From contig NZ_CP146284.1 in assembly GCF_023744375.2 (NCBI RefSeq), positions 2,976,001-3,040,000 of the forward strand: 64,000 bases of DNA, read 5' to 3'. Shown one piece after another: positions 17,140-26,473 of the stretch (its first letter is position 1; the number at the start of each line of letters is the position of its first letter). Both the position numbers and the translations under genes were made by a program. The DNA comes from Parabacteroides sp. AD58. GTDB lineage: Bacteria > Bacteroidota > Bacteroidia > Bacteroidales > Tannerellaceae. The notes below the pieces were generated by a model that made no database searches, had not been told where the DNA came from, and saw nothing but the letters and a program-made list of their open reading frames with translations.

Positions 17140-18065
17140 ACTGATAACGATGATAATGTAAACTCTGACACCGCCTGGTAGAAATCCGCATCCTTGATAC
17201 CCAACTGGCGGCAGGCCAGACGGGCAGCATTGATGTTGATGAGGAAATGACGGTTCAATACACGGATCGGATATTTACCGTATCGGGTATCGAGATAAAC
17301 CTGCCCGTCCTCTTCCACGACCGGATGTTCTTCGAACGGAATAGCTGTAATATCATTCCGGATGTCTTTGACCAGTTCTCCGATTACCGGATCACCTCCG
17401 TAGTAAATCAGCTTGCCTTCTCGCTCGATCGACGTCGAGAAACACCGGTAAGTCGACATATATGCTTCCGGCGTGTCATGATCCTGAGACGAATCCCAGT
17501 TGAGGTTGGTCATGACAGCAATATGCGGGCGGTAAAATTCGAGCTGAGAACGTTTTTCGATGACCGAAGTGATGTGCTCATCACCTTCAATCAGGGCAAT
17601 ACGGGCTTCGTAGCTGAAATGAAGGTGCTTGTTCAGTCCTGGGATTTCGCTGGTCGTGGCATAGTCGAATGCCAACTTCTGCCTGCGTAGGGCTGCCGCC
17701 ATCATAGCGATGATAATTTTCCGGCCACGGCTGCCGGCGATGACCACTCTTGTTTTTGACTTTGTGCGCTGATATATAAATTCCGGTATCGATTGGATTA
17801 ACAGCCCCAACTCTTTCGCGCGCTTAAATTCCGGATTGTCCTGAGTTACTTTGCTGCCCAAGACAACCGAATATGTATTCTTCGTCAATTTATCCGGAAA
17901 CCATCCGTTACCAAAGCTGGTAATCTCGTCCTGTTCCAGTTCTTCCGCCATTTCCAAAGGAATTTCAGCACCGGAAACACTGACCTCATATCCTTTGTCG
18001 TGGATAGCACTTGCCAGCTCTAAAACGAGGGGATCCGTAATTGAAATCAAATGAATTTTTCGCAT
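17136..18065 (-). CDS. Short Mur-ligase-like protein with a degenerate P-loop
   Basis: This 309-residue protein resembles the N-terminal and central parts of Mur ligases of the MurC/Mpl type, which join amino acids or peptides to UDP-MurNAc. The UDP-binding-like N-terminus runs from MRKIHLISITDPLVLELA; the central region has SIPEFIYQR and LIEGDEH, as in the active site of Mpl. However, the ATP loop, GTHGKT in active ligases, reads GSRGRK at 111-116, so Thr/Ser is lost and the Lys is displaced by one. It is also shorter than a full ligase (about 450). It could be a pseudoenzyme or a distinct subfamily. The upstream ATG at 18086 lies inside the promoter, so the ATG at 18065 is the real start. 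First gene of the operon. Confidence 0.75.
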   Translation of the reverse strand: MRKIHLISITDPLVLELASAIHDKGYEVSVSGAEIPLEMAEELEQDEITSFGNGWFPDKLTKNTYSVVLGSKVTQDNPEFKRAKELGLLIQSIPEFIYQRTKSKTRVVIAGSRGRKIIIAMMAAALRRQKLAFDYATTSEIPGLNKHLHFSYEARIALIEGDEHITSVIEKRSQLEFYRPHIAVMTNLNWDSSQDHDTPEAYMSTYRCFSTSIEREGKLIYYGGDPVIGELVKDIRNDITAIPFEEHPVVEEDGQVYLDTRYGKYPIRVLNRHFLININAARLACRQLGIKDADFYQAVSEFTLSSLSV

Positions 18066-18083
18066 TGTTAGGATTTTATAGGG

Positions 18084-18091
18084 CAAAAGTA
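18084..18091 (-). promoter_or_regulatory. -7 box of the mur-like/DUF4924/rfbD/prfC/apbE operon
   Basis: TACTTTTG on the minus strand, with transcription expected near 18077, 12 nt before the ATG at 18065. It decides the start codon of the first gene. Confidence 0.65.
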
Positions 18092-18770
18092 CGAAAAAAT
18101 CTTCACACTCGTTTTTATTTATCTCATCTTTGATGTGGATTTGTGGCCAGTTCTATCAGAATTATATTTTTCCAGTTCTTCTTTTAGAAAAAATCGGCGG
18201 AGTTTTGGAAAATAAGGTCATAGCTTTTCTCTCATCGTTTCTCGATAGAAGCATTTTTGATTCATATGAGAATCAATTTCGATTCTCGTGAGGATTATCA
18301 GTTATCAGAGTGGTAGGATTAAAGGAATTAAATTATGGATATTTGTTTGTTGTACACTGAATATCAACTATATTAAACAAGTTTAAAAAGAATAAGACTG
18401 TGATATAAATTTTACGATAAAAAATATTTTTATACAAAGTGTTATTTCCCTTTTGAAATGTAAAAAATATCCATATATTTGCAATCGACATAGCAAGAAT
18501 GCAAGTTAGAGATGATCTTGATATATTTTGTCATTTTGTAGGATATGGAAGTAAGTTAAGTAGGTGTAGCGTGTTATTTTCTATTTGTTTGATCAGTAGA
18601 AAAGTTGGGAGAGGCTTGAATGATTCCAGAAAGAGTGTGATTTTAAAGACAAAATATATGTCAGATTGGTGGTGAAATTGTGAGAATTGTTAACTGTTGC
18701 TAATGCTAAGAACTTGAAAGTTGAAGAGAGATTTTAATATTATTTTCCTTATTCTAATAAATAGTATTAT
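18092..18770. other. Long intergenic region between divergent operons
   Basis: This A+T-rich stretch of about 680 bp contains no supported gene. At 18259-18298 there are nested inverted repeats around TGATTC and GAGAATCA, AGAATC and GATTCT, related to sequences at 28803 and 46935. The susC promoter lies at 18453-18481. The remaining 280 bp form a long 5' leader of susC, in which no riboswitch or terminator was recognised. Confidence 0.5.
18452..18481 (+). promoter_or_regulatory. Promoter of the susC-susD-GH36 locus
   Basis: TTTG at 18452-18455 and TATATTTG at 18474-18481, 18 nt apart. Transcription is expected near 18488, leaving a leader of about 280 nt before susC. Confidence 0.6.
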
Positions 18771-21700
18771 ATGAAAAACAAATGTCAACCTTTATTTAAT
18801 TCAGGTAAAATCGCGAGGATTTCTACCTTGTGCCTGTTGCTGCCGGCATTGTCGGTCGTAAGTGTTCAGGCAGGTGGATTTAGTTCTGATAGGACTATGG
18901 CCGGAATTACCCAGCAGGGAAAGATGATTTCGGGTGTGATCGTTGATCAGACAGGTATGCCTATTATCGGGGCGAATGTGATCATCAAGGGTACAACACT
19001 GGGTTCTATTACCGATATGGACGGTAAGTTTGTAATTCCGGATGTTCCGGCAGATGCTATTTTGCAGATTTCTTATATTGGTTACAAATCCATAGAAATG
19101 CCGGTCGGTTCAAAAACAGAATTCAACATTACTTTATCGGAAGATTCTGAAAAACTGGAAGAAGTGGTAGTCGTAGGTTACGGTGTACAGAAAAAAGTAA
19201 CCGTTACCGGTTCTGTAGCCAGTGTGACCGGTGAAGAACTGAAAGCTTCTCCTACATCCAACTTGACAAATGCCATGGTAGGACGTATGCCGGGTGTTAT
19301 CGGTTTCCAGACAGCTGATGAACCGGGTGGTGGAGGTACTACCATCCGTATCCGTGGTACCAACTCATTGGGAAGTAAAGACCCGTTGATCGTTATTGAT
19401 GGTATTCCTGATAGAGGTGGTGGTATGAACCGCTTGAATCCGAATGAAATAGAATCAATGTCTGTATTGAAAGACGCTTCAGCAGCCATTTACGGTGCGC
19501 GTGCAGCGAATGGTGTTATCTTGATTACTACCAAGCGAGGAAAAGAAGGTAAACCGACGGTTTCATTTAATGCCAGTGCCGGTTTCTCTCAGCCAAGCCG
19601 TTTGCCAGAGATGTGTAATGCCTTTGAATACGCAACGATGGTGAATGAAATCAATCCGGGTACTTGGTCGGATGAGGATTTGAGATTGTTCCAAACAGGA
19701 GAAGATCCGTGGGGGCACCCGGATACCGATTGGTTTGATACCGTATTGAAGAACGCATCTCCGGTCTACAGAGCTGATGTAGGTGTCAGTGGCGGTACGG
19801 ATATCATTAAATATTACGTCAACTTAGCTGCTAACGGTGAAGATGGTCTGTATAAAAATTCACAGAACCGCTATGATCAGTACAGTATCCGAACCAATTT
19901 GGATATTAAGACCAGTCAGTACGTGAATTTCCAGTTCGGTTCGACAGCTCGTTTTGAAAATACAAATTATCCGGCAAAAGCGGCTTCCAGTATCTTCTCC
20001 GGAATCCGTCGTGGTAAGCCGACTCAGGTAGCATTCTGGCCGACAGGAGAACCAGGTCCGGACTTGGAACGTGGTGATAACCCGGCCGTAACTTGTACCG
20101 ACTTGGCTGGTAAGGACCATTATAAAGATTATTACGTTCAGAATAATGCTTCTGTTAATATCAAAATTCCTTGGGTAGAAGGTCTTTCTTTGCGTGGTAA
20201 TGCTTCATATGACGTTCATTTCCAGAACCGCCATAAATTTGAACGCCCCGTTTATCTGTATTCATGGGACGGTGTTCATTATGACAGCTCGGGTTTGAGC
20301 GGTGCCAAGCGTTGGCTGGAATCTCCTCAGTTGGAACGTAAGCATATTGAACAGACCGACTGGATGACCAACTTGATGGCAGATTACAATCGCACATTTG
20401 GTCAGCATACGATAGGCGTAACATTCGGTGTGGAAGCTCAGAAGAAACATTATGAAGAAACATATGCTTTCCGTAAAGGATTTATTTCAGATACGAAACC
20501 GGAATTGAATTTAGGTGGTGAGGAAGGCATTCAGGCAAATGGATATTCGTGGAATGAATCTCGTCTGAATTATTTCGGTCGTGTATCATACAACTATCTG
20601 GAACGCTATTTGTTCGAATTTGTATGGCGTGTCGATGGTTCCTACCGTTTCCCTAAAAACAAGCGTTATGGTTTCTTCCCGGGCGTATCAGCTGCATGGC
20701 GTGTATCTGAAGAAAACTGGTGGAAAGAGAATGTCGGCTTTATCAATTATTTCAAGTTGAGAGGTTCTGTTTCTCAAACAGGTAATGATGCACTGTTGGA
20801 TGCCGACGGTAATTATGACCGCTCTATCCAGTATCTGAATACCTACGGTTTCAATACTGCAGGAAGTGTGTTTGGCGGCGTTGAATACAAGCGTTTGTAT
20901 CCGACACGTACCCCGAACCCGGATATTACTTGGGAAGTAGGAACAACCTATGATGTCGGTTTGGATTTCAAATTCCTCAATAACCGCTTGAGCTTGGAAG
21001 GTGATATATTCTATCACAAACGTACCAATATGTTGATTTCGAGAAATGCCTCTTTGCCGGAAATCACAGGTATTACCCTGCCTCGTGAAAACATCGGTAA
21101 GATGAAGAACCGTGGTTTTGAAATGTTGTTGGGCTGGAACGATAAGATTGGTGAAGTAGAGTATTCGGCTTCATTTAATATGACCTATGCCAAGAATGAA
21201 ATTCTGTTCTGGGATGAAACACCAGGTGTTCCTTCTTATCAGGTTTCTACAGGCATGCCGGTTGATACAGAATTGTATTATATAGCCGATGGTATTTTCC
21301 GTGATCAGTCAGAAGTAGATGCTTATCCACATTGGGAAGGAGCTCAGCCGGGTGATATCCGCTTTAAAGATGTCAATAATGATGGTAAGATTGACGCTGA
21401 CGACCGTGTTCGTTCAGACAAGAACCAGGAACCTCGATTTGTGGGTGGTTTAACTTTAGGTTTGAACTGGAAAGGATGGGACTTGATGGCCTTGTTCCAA
21501 GGAGCTACGGGAGGTCAGGTTTATATTCAGACCTGGTCTGGTACGATCGGTAACTTCTTGAAGAGTTATTATGATAAACGCTGGACTCCGGAAAATCCGG
21601 ATGCTACAGGTCCTCGTACTTATGAACGAGAAAATCAGTACTGGATTACCAACCGAAATACGTATTTCCTGCGCAATGCCAATTATTTGCGTTTGAAGAA

Positions 21701-21896
21701 CATTGAGTTGGGATATACATTCCACAATGATGTATTGCAGAAGATCGGATTGAGTAAACTGAGAATTTATTCAAATGCAACCAATGTGTTCTGTATTGAT
21801 GGTGTTAAAGATGCCGATCCGGAACAGCGAGACATCAACTTGGAAGCATATCCTTTGAGACGAATTATTAATTTTGGTATTCAAGCGACATTCTAA
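18771..21896 (+). CDS. SusC/RagA-family TonB-linked outer-membrane transporter
   Basis: This 1041-residue protein is the barrel half of a SusCD 'pedal-bin' importer that takes up oligosaccharides using TonB energy. A signal peptide (LCLLLPALSVVSVQAGG) is followed by a carboxypeptidase-regulatory-like domain (GVIVDQTGMPIIGANVIIKG, DMDGKFVIPDVPA), a TonB box region (EEVVVVGYGVQKK), the plug (TSNLTNAMVGRMPGVIG, NGVILITTKRGKEG) and the 22-strand barrel ending in an aromatic residue (NFGIQATF). Length and order are normal. It begins a small utilisation locus with susD 3 bp downstream and an alpha-galactosidase after that. No HTCS, SusR or sigma/anti-sigma regulator is next to it; the N-terminus has no STN domain, so a trans-envelope sigma loop is unlikely. 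Confidence 0.95.
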   Translation: MKNKCQPLFNSGKIARISTLCLLLPALSVVSVQAGGFSSDRTMAGITQQGKMISGVIVDQTGMPIIGANVIIKGTTLGSITDMDGKFVIPDVPADAILQISYIGYKSIEMPVGSKTEFNITLSEDSEKLEEVVVVGYGVQKKVTVTGSVASVTGEELKASPTSNLTNAMVGRMPGVIGFQTADEPGGGGTTIRIRGTNSLGSKDPLIVIDGIPDRGGGMNRLNPNEIESMSVLKDASAAIYGARAANGVILITTKRGKEGKPTVSFNASAGFSQPSRLPEMCNAFEYATMVNEINPGTWSDEDLRLFQTGEDPWGHPDTDWFDTVLKNASPVYRADVGVSGGTDIIKYYVNLAANGEDGLYKNSQNRYDQYSIRTNLDIKTSQYVNFQFGSTARFENTNYPAKAASSIFSGIRRGKPTQVAFWPTGEPGPDLERGDNPAVTCTDLAGKDHYKDYYVQNNASVNIKIPWVEGLSLRGNASYDVHFQNRHKFERPVYLYSWDGVHYDSSGLSGAKRWLESPQLERKHIEQTDWMTNLMADYNRTFGQHTIGVTFGVEAQKKHYEETYAFRKGFISDTKPELNLGGEEGIQANGYSWNESRLNYFGRVSYNYLERYLFEFVWRVDGSYRFPKNKRYGFFPGVSAAWRVSEENWWKENVGFINYFKLRGSVSQTGNDALLDADGNYDRSIQYLNTYGFNTAGSVFGGVEYKRLYPTRTPNPDITWEVGTTYDVGLDFKFLNNRLSLEGDIFYHKRTNMLISRNASLPEITGITLPRENIGKMKNRGFEMLLGWNDKIGEVEYSASFNMTYAKNEILFWDETPGVPSYQVSTGMPVDTELYYIADGIFRDQSEVDAYPHWEGAQPGDIRFKDVNNDGKIDADDRVRSDKNQEPRFVGGLTLGLNWKGWDLMALFQGATGGQVYIQTWSGTIGNFLKSYYDKRWTPENPDATGPRTYERENQYWITNRNTYFLRNANYLRLKNIELGYTFHNDVLQKIGLSKLRIYSNATNVFCIDGVKDADPEQRDINLEAYPLRRIINFGIQATF

Positions 21897-21908
21897 TACA
21901 TGATATTT

Positions 21909-23849
21909 ATGAGAAAGTTAGTAAAAAAATTATACAGCACGCTTTCATTAAGCTTCATAATGTCTGTTGCACTGACTTCTTGTTCAGATTTTATGGATCT
22001 GACGCCAGAGGATCAATATGATGAAGCAACCGTATGGTCTGATGCCGGACTGGTTCAGGCTGTTGTGAATGATGTTTATGCTTATATTAAACATGGAGCA
22101 GATGAAGTTAGTACTACGGCGCTGACCGATGATGCTTATTTTACACACAACTACGGTGTGAAGGCTATCAATGAATCGGCTATTTCAGGTAGTGACCTGC
22201 AGTGGTATGACGATGACAACTGTCCTTTCAAATGGACAAACAGTTATAAGGGAATCTATCGTGCCAACCTGATTTTACAGAATATTGATAATGTTCCCGA
22301 AAAAGTAGGGTATGATCTGAATATGCTAAAAGGCGAAACGTATTTCTTAAGAGCTTATATGTATTCTGAGCTGGTAAGAGGTTTCGGCGGTGTACCTATT
22401 GTCGACAAAGTTTATACGATTGAAGAAGCTTCTACCTTGTCGTTGCCACGAAGCAGTGTCAAAGAATGTCTGGAATTTATACTGTCGGATCTGGATAAGG
22501 CAATAGAGCTTTTGCCAGAAACTGTCTCTTCAGCAGATCTTGGCCGAGCAACAAAGGGAGCAGCAATCGCCCTGAAGGCACGTATGTGTCTGCACTTGGC
22601 CAGCCCGTTGTATGCTGACCGTACAGTCAATACGCTGGCTTGCAACCAATATGACGGCGACCGTACTGCTTTGTATGAATCTGCTTTGACTTATGCGAAA
22701 GAAGTTATTAACAGTGGCCTATATTCTTTGGTTGACTGTAATGCAGGAACAGTGAAGGAAATAGCTGATAAGTTTCATGAAATTGCTACAACAAACAATT
22801 CGGAATTGATTTTCACGAAACAGTTTGTTAATAAGTCTCAGAATGCAGATAATAATGTCAGAAACAGAGCTGCTCTCTGCCATGGTCCTAACGGGTATCA
22901 TAATTGGGCTGGTGTGACTCCGTCTAATGATTTGGTGATGTCTTTCGAAATGGAAGATGGTTCTTTGAATCCGGCTATGCGGACTGCAGGTGAAACGACA
23001 ACGGTAAACCCGTATTTGAATCGCGAACCGCGTTTTTATGCTACAATCGGTTATGACGGTGCTGAATGGGGTAGAGCTCGTCCATCTGATTCGCAGGTGT
23101 TTGATCCAACTCCTTTAGGAACCTTGCAGATGGGATTCTATGAATTGTCAAGTGGAGGTAGTGCTGTAGAAGCCCAGGTCGCTTTTGACGCATCTGGTAA
23201 CCCGACCAAGACTATTTCTTTCATGGGTGTTAATGGCGTTGATACACGTCGCTCGGCTGTTGAAGACTGGAATGGTTCTTTTACAGGCTATTTGGAAAAG
23301 AAGCTGATCGATACTTCATTTGAAGCATCTGAATCTATGTTCCAGACTTGTCCATATCCGTTTATTCGTCTGGCTGAAATGTACTTGATTGCAGCTGAAT
23401 CTTGTATCGAATTAAACAGACTGGATGAAGCCACTCAGTATCTGGATGCATTACGTGCCCGTATCGGACGCCCAGATACAAAAGCAACCTTGGCTGTTCG
23501 TAACCAGGCTTTCAATCAGGATAATCTGCGTGAATTCTTGCGTTTGGAACGCCGTTCAGAATTGGCTTATGAAGATTCTCGTTATTATGACATCAGACGT
23601 TGGATGATTGCTCCTCAGGTGATGTCGAAACCGTTGACTGGTATTGCTGTGGTAGCTCGTCTAAAACCTGGAAAGACGGCTTCTGCACCGTATGTTCAGG
23701 ATGCTGAGACATGGGATTATCAGTACTTCGTTACCGATCTGACTTATCGTGAAACCAGAAAGTGGACGGATAAGTTGTATTTTGCTCCTATTAAGCGAGA
23801 TGAAATTAATAGAAATACAGCTATTATTCAGAACCCGGGAATGGAATAA
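21909..23849 (+). CDS. SusD/RagB-family surface glycan-binding lipoprotein
   Basis: This protein of 646 residues is the lid of the SusCD importer and binds oligosaccharide at the cell surface. It has a lipoprotein signal (SFIMSVALTSCSDF) with the acidic residues after Cys that favour surface export (CSDFMDLTPED). The SusD fold is shown by the N-terminal pattern YDEATVWSDAGLVQAVVNDVYAYI, TPR-like helices (RANLILQNIDNVP, GETYFLRAYMYSELVRGFGGVP) and the C-terminal FIRLAEMYLIAAESCIELN and REFLRLERRSELAYEDSRYYDIRRW. The ATG at 21900 is three codons upstream; the ATG at 21909 (MRKLVKK) makes a better signal peptide. A structured intergenic region separates it from the alpha-galactosidase gene. Confidence 0.94.
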   Translation: MRKLVKKLYSTLSLSFIMSVALTSCSDFMDLTPEDQYDEATVWSDAGLVQAVVNDVYAYIKHGADEVSTTALTDDAYFTHNYGVKAINESAISGSDLQWYDDDNCPFKWTNSYKGIYRANLILQNIDNVPEKVGYDLNMLKGETYFLRAYMYSELVRGFGGVPIVDKVYTIEEASTLSLPRSSVKECLEFILSDLDKAIELLPETVSSADLGRATKGAAIALKARMCLHLASPLYADRTVNTLACNQYDGDRTALYESALTYAKEVINSGLYSLVDCNAGTVKEIADKFHEIATTNNSELIFTKQFVNKSQNADNNVRNRAALCHGPNGYHNWAGVTPSNDLVMSFEMEDGSLNPAMRTAGETTTVNPYLNREPRFYATIGYDGAEWGRARPSDSQVFDPTPLGTLQMGFYELSSGGSAVEAQVAFDASGNPTKTISFMGVNGVDTRRSAVEDWNGSFTGYLEKKLIDTSFEASESMFQTCPYPFIRLAEMYLIAAESCIELNRLDEATQYLDALRARIGRPDTKATLAVRNQAFNQDNLREFLRLERRSELAYEDSRYYDIRRWMIAPQVMSKPLTGIAVVARLKPGKTASAPYVQDAETWDYQYFVTDLTYRETRKWTDKLYFAPIKRDEINRNTAIIQNPGME

Positions 23850-23863
23850 TTCTATAACTTTGA

Positions 23864-23998
23864 GGTACAACCTGCCTGTTCTTGGGTGAAGAGGCAGGTC
23901 GTACCGGTTCGGAAAGACTCATACTTAGCTTTCATTTCGTTTTACCTTGCTAGAATAAGAGGAAGAACAAAAAACAGAAGGCAGGTATGAGTTTTTTT
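23864..23998 (+). terminator. Intercistronic hairpin pair, possibly attenuating, between susD and the alpha-galactosidase gene
   Basis: The first hairpin pairs GGTACAACCTGCCT (23864-23877) with AGGCAGGTCGTACC (23892-23905). The second pairs AAAGACTCATAC (23913-23924) with GTATGAGTTTTT (23985-23996) across a long loop and has a T-run of seven. A further GGCAGGT at 23980-23986, preceded by AAGAACA, could pair with the left arm of the first hairpin (ACCTGCC-TGTTCTT), so the two structures may be alternatives. Confidence 0.6.
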
Positions 23999-24001
23999 GT
24001 G

Positions 24002-24009
24002 TAATTTTG
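24002..24009 (+). promoter_or_regulatory. Possible internal -7 box before the alpha-galactosidase gene
   Basis: TAATTTTG fits the -7 consensus, but no good -33 box lies 19 nt upstream. If used, transcription would begin near 24016, which supports the ATG at 24039 over the one at 24018. Confidence 0.4.
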
Positions 24010-24038
24010 ACGTATAAATGATTAATCTGTACAATATC

Positions 24039-26246
24039 ATGAAAAAGTATTTGTTTTTATGGCTCGTCATGCTGATGGGTAGCTGGCATATGTCTGCCCA
24101 GACTAGTACAGACGGTGCACTCATCCGTATTTCTACCGACGAAACGGATTTGATTTATAAACAAGCTCCAAACGGGCGGTTATATCAGGCTTATTTAGGG
24201 CCGGCTTTGTTGCATGAAAGTGATCTGAAACATCTTTCTGCCTTTGCCAAAGGTGGGTCTGATGGAAGTGCCGGAAAGAAAGGCTGGGAGATTTATATGA
24301 CTTCGGGTGCCGAAGACTTCTTTGAGCCGGCTTTGGGTATTACCCATGCTGATGGAAACATGAGTACTATCCTTACCTATGTCTCTTCTGAACAGAAAGC
24401 AATCGACAGCAATGCGACGGAAACCATCATCCGACTGAAAGATGATCAGTATCCGCTGCAGGTGGTGATGCATTATGTAGCTTATAAGAAAGAAAATGTG
24501 ATCAAGACCTGGACGGAAATTACTCATCAGGAAAAGAAACCGATCCGTCTTCATCGCTATGCATCATCTATCATTTATTTTGAGCGTCCGGCCTATTACC
24601 TGACAGAGTTTAATGGAGACTGGGCGAAGGAAATGAATATGACTACCCAGCAGCTGCAGTATGGTAAGAAAATCCTGGATACGAAATTAGGAACGAGGGC
24701 TGCCATGCATGTATATCCTTTCTTCGAACTGGGTTTGGGACAACCTGCTGAGGAACATCAGGGAGAAGTCGTTTTAGGCACCATTGGCTGGACCGGTAAT
24801 TTCCGCTTTACTTTCGAAGTGGATAATGTCGGGAATCTGCGTGTGATTTCGGGTATTAATCCGTATGCTTCGCATTATGAACTGGAAGCCGGCAAGACAT
24901 TTACGACTCCAGAATTTATCTTTACCCGCAGTGAGGAGGGAAAAGGAAAAGCCAGTCGCAATCTGCACCAGTGGGCCAGAAATTATCAGTTATATGATGG
25001 AAAAGGCGACCGGTTGACATTGTTGAACAACTGGGAGAATACATACTTTAATTTTGATCAGGAGAAACTCAGTACTCTGATGACTGAAGCCAAGTCATTG
25101 GGCGTAAATCTGTTCCTTTTGGATGACGGTTGGTTTGGAAATGAATTCCCCCGCAACGATGATCATGCAGGCTTGGGAGACTGGCAGGTAATGAAGAGCA
25201 AATTGCCCGACGGTATTCCGTATCTGGTGAAGGAAGCAAAAAAGGCCGGAGTCAAGTTCGGTATCTGGATTGAGCCGGAGATGGTTAATCCGAAGAGTAA
25301 TCTGGCACAAAAGCATCCGGATTGGATTATCCGCCTGCCGAATCGGGAGACCTATTATTACCGGAACCAGCTGGTTCTCGATCTGGCTAATCCGGAAGTT
25401 CAAGATTTTGTATTTGGAGTGGTTGATAATCTGCTGATGGAGAATCCGGAAATTGCCTTCTTTAAATGGGATTGCAACAGTCCGATTACCAATATTTATT
25501 CTCCATATTTGAAAGATAAACAAGAACAGCTTTATGTGGATTATGTGCGAGGATTTTATAATGTCCTCGATCGGATCAGAGCGAAATATCCGGCTGTACC
25601 GATGATGCTCTGCTCGGGCGGCGGCGGTCGTTGTGACTATGGAGCCTTGAAGTATTTTACCGAGTTTTGGGCAAGCGATAATACCGATCCGGTTGAGCGG
25701 TTGTTCATTCAGTGGGGATTCTCACAATTCTTCCCATCCAAGGCAATCTGTGCACATGTAACCAGCTGGAACAAGAATACTTCGGTGAAGTTTCGTGTTG
25801 ATGTGGCTATGATGTGCAAGATGGGCTTCGATATCGGCTTGAAAGACCTCAACGCTGACGAACTGACTTTCTGCCAGGAAGCCGTTGCTACGTATCATCG
25901 TTTGAAACCGATTATCCTCAACGGAGACTTCTATCGCCTGGTTTCTCCTTATGATACAGAACACATGGCGGTTATGCATGTGGGTGATAATCAGAAGAAA
26001 GCCATTCTGTATGCTTATGACATTCATCCGCGGTTTGCTGAAAGTACTTATGCGGTTCAGTTGCAAGGACTGGATCCTGAGAAGATGTATAAGATTGAGG
26101 AAATCAACCTGATGCCGGATACAGAGTCGAAGGCTGTTATTAACGGACAAACGTATTCGGGTGATTACCTGATGAAGGTTGGGGTTCGGGTGTTCTCTGC
26201 CCGCCAGACAACCAGTCACATCTTTGAAATAACAGCTCTTGATTAA
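24039..26246 (+). CDS. Alpha-galactosidase, glycoside hydrolase family 36
   Basis: This protein of 735 residues releases terminal alpha-galactose, as from raffinose, stachyose, melibiose or galactomannan. A signal peptide (MKKYLFLWLVMLMGSWHMSAQ) sends it to the periplasm or surface; there is no lipobox. The N-terminal beta-supersandwich is followed by the (beta/alpha)8 barrel with LFLLDDGWFGNEFPRNDD, FGIWIEPEMVNPKS and the GH36 nucleophile Asp478 in FFKWDCN. CSGGGGRCDYG precedes the acid/base Asp547 in ASDNTDP. The C-terminal beta domain completes the enzyme. Its place behind SusC and SusD suggests that the locus serves alpha-galactosides, though the actual glycan is an inference. A terminator follows the stop. 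Confidence 0.93.
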   Translation: MKKYLFLWLVMLMGSWHMSAQTSTDGALIRISTDETDLIYKQAPNGRLYQAYLGPALLHESDLKHLSAFAKGGSDGSAGKKGWEIYMTSGAEDFFEPALGITHADGNMSTILTYVSSEQKAIDSNATETIIRLKDDQYPLQVVMHYVAYKKENVIKTWTEITHQEKKPIRLHRYASSIIYFERPAYYLTEFNGDWAKEMNMTTQQLQYGKKILDTKLGTRAAMHVYPFFELGLGQPAEEHQGEVVLGTIGWTGNFRFTFEVDNVGNLRVISGINPYASHYELEAGKTFTTPEFIFTRSEEGKGKASRNLHQWARNYQLYDGKGDRLTLLNNWENTYFNFDQEKLSTLMTEAKSLGVNLFLLDDGWFGNEFPRNDDHAGLGDWQVMKSKLPDGIPYLVKEAKKAGVKFGIWIEPEMVNPKSNLAQKHPDWIIRLPNRETYYYRNQLVLDLANPEVQDFVFGVVDNLLMENPEIAFFKWDCNSPITNIYSPYLKDKQEQLYVDYVRGFYNVLDRIRAKYPAVPMMLCSGGGGRCDYGALKYFTEFWASDNTDPVERLFIQWGFSQFFPSKAICAHVTSWNKNTSVKFRVDVAMMCKMGFDIGLKDLNADELTFCQEAVATYHRLKPIILNGDFYRLVSPYDTEHMAVMHVGDNQKKAILYAYDIHPRFAESTYAVQLQGLDPEKMYKIEEINLMPDTESKAVINGQTYSGDYLMKVGVRVFSARQTTSHIFEITALD

Positions 26247-26262
26247 GAGCTTCTGACAGATG

Positions 26263-26297
26263 GAGGGCGTGCCGGACAGGTACGCCCTCTCTTGTTA
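26263..26297 (+). terminator. Terminator after the alpha-galactosidase gene
   Basis: GAGGGCGT at 26263-26270 pairs with ACGCCCTC at 26282-26289, followed by TCTTGTT. An earlier small hairpin (AGCTCTT/AAGAGCT) spans the stop codon. Confidence 0.65.
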
Positions 26298-26473
26298 TAT
26301 AATTCATACTTTCTCCTGCTTTACACACTATCCCTCAACATTGATTTATTTAGCCTTAACTGCCGGGAAGCTAATAAGCTTTTTCCTTGTAATAGTTTTG
26401 TAATATCTGTGACATCTTATTGAAACAGGTAATTAAGAACTTTGCAACCAGAAAAATATACATTTAATTCTTT

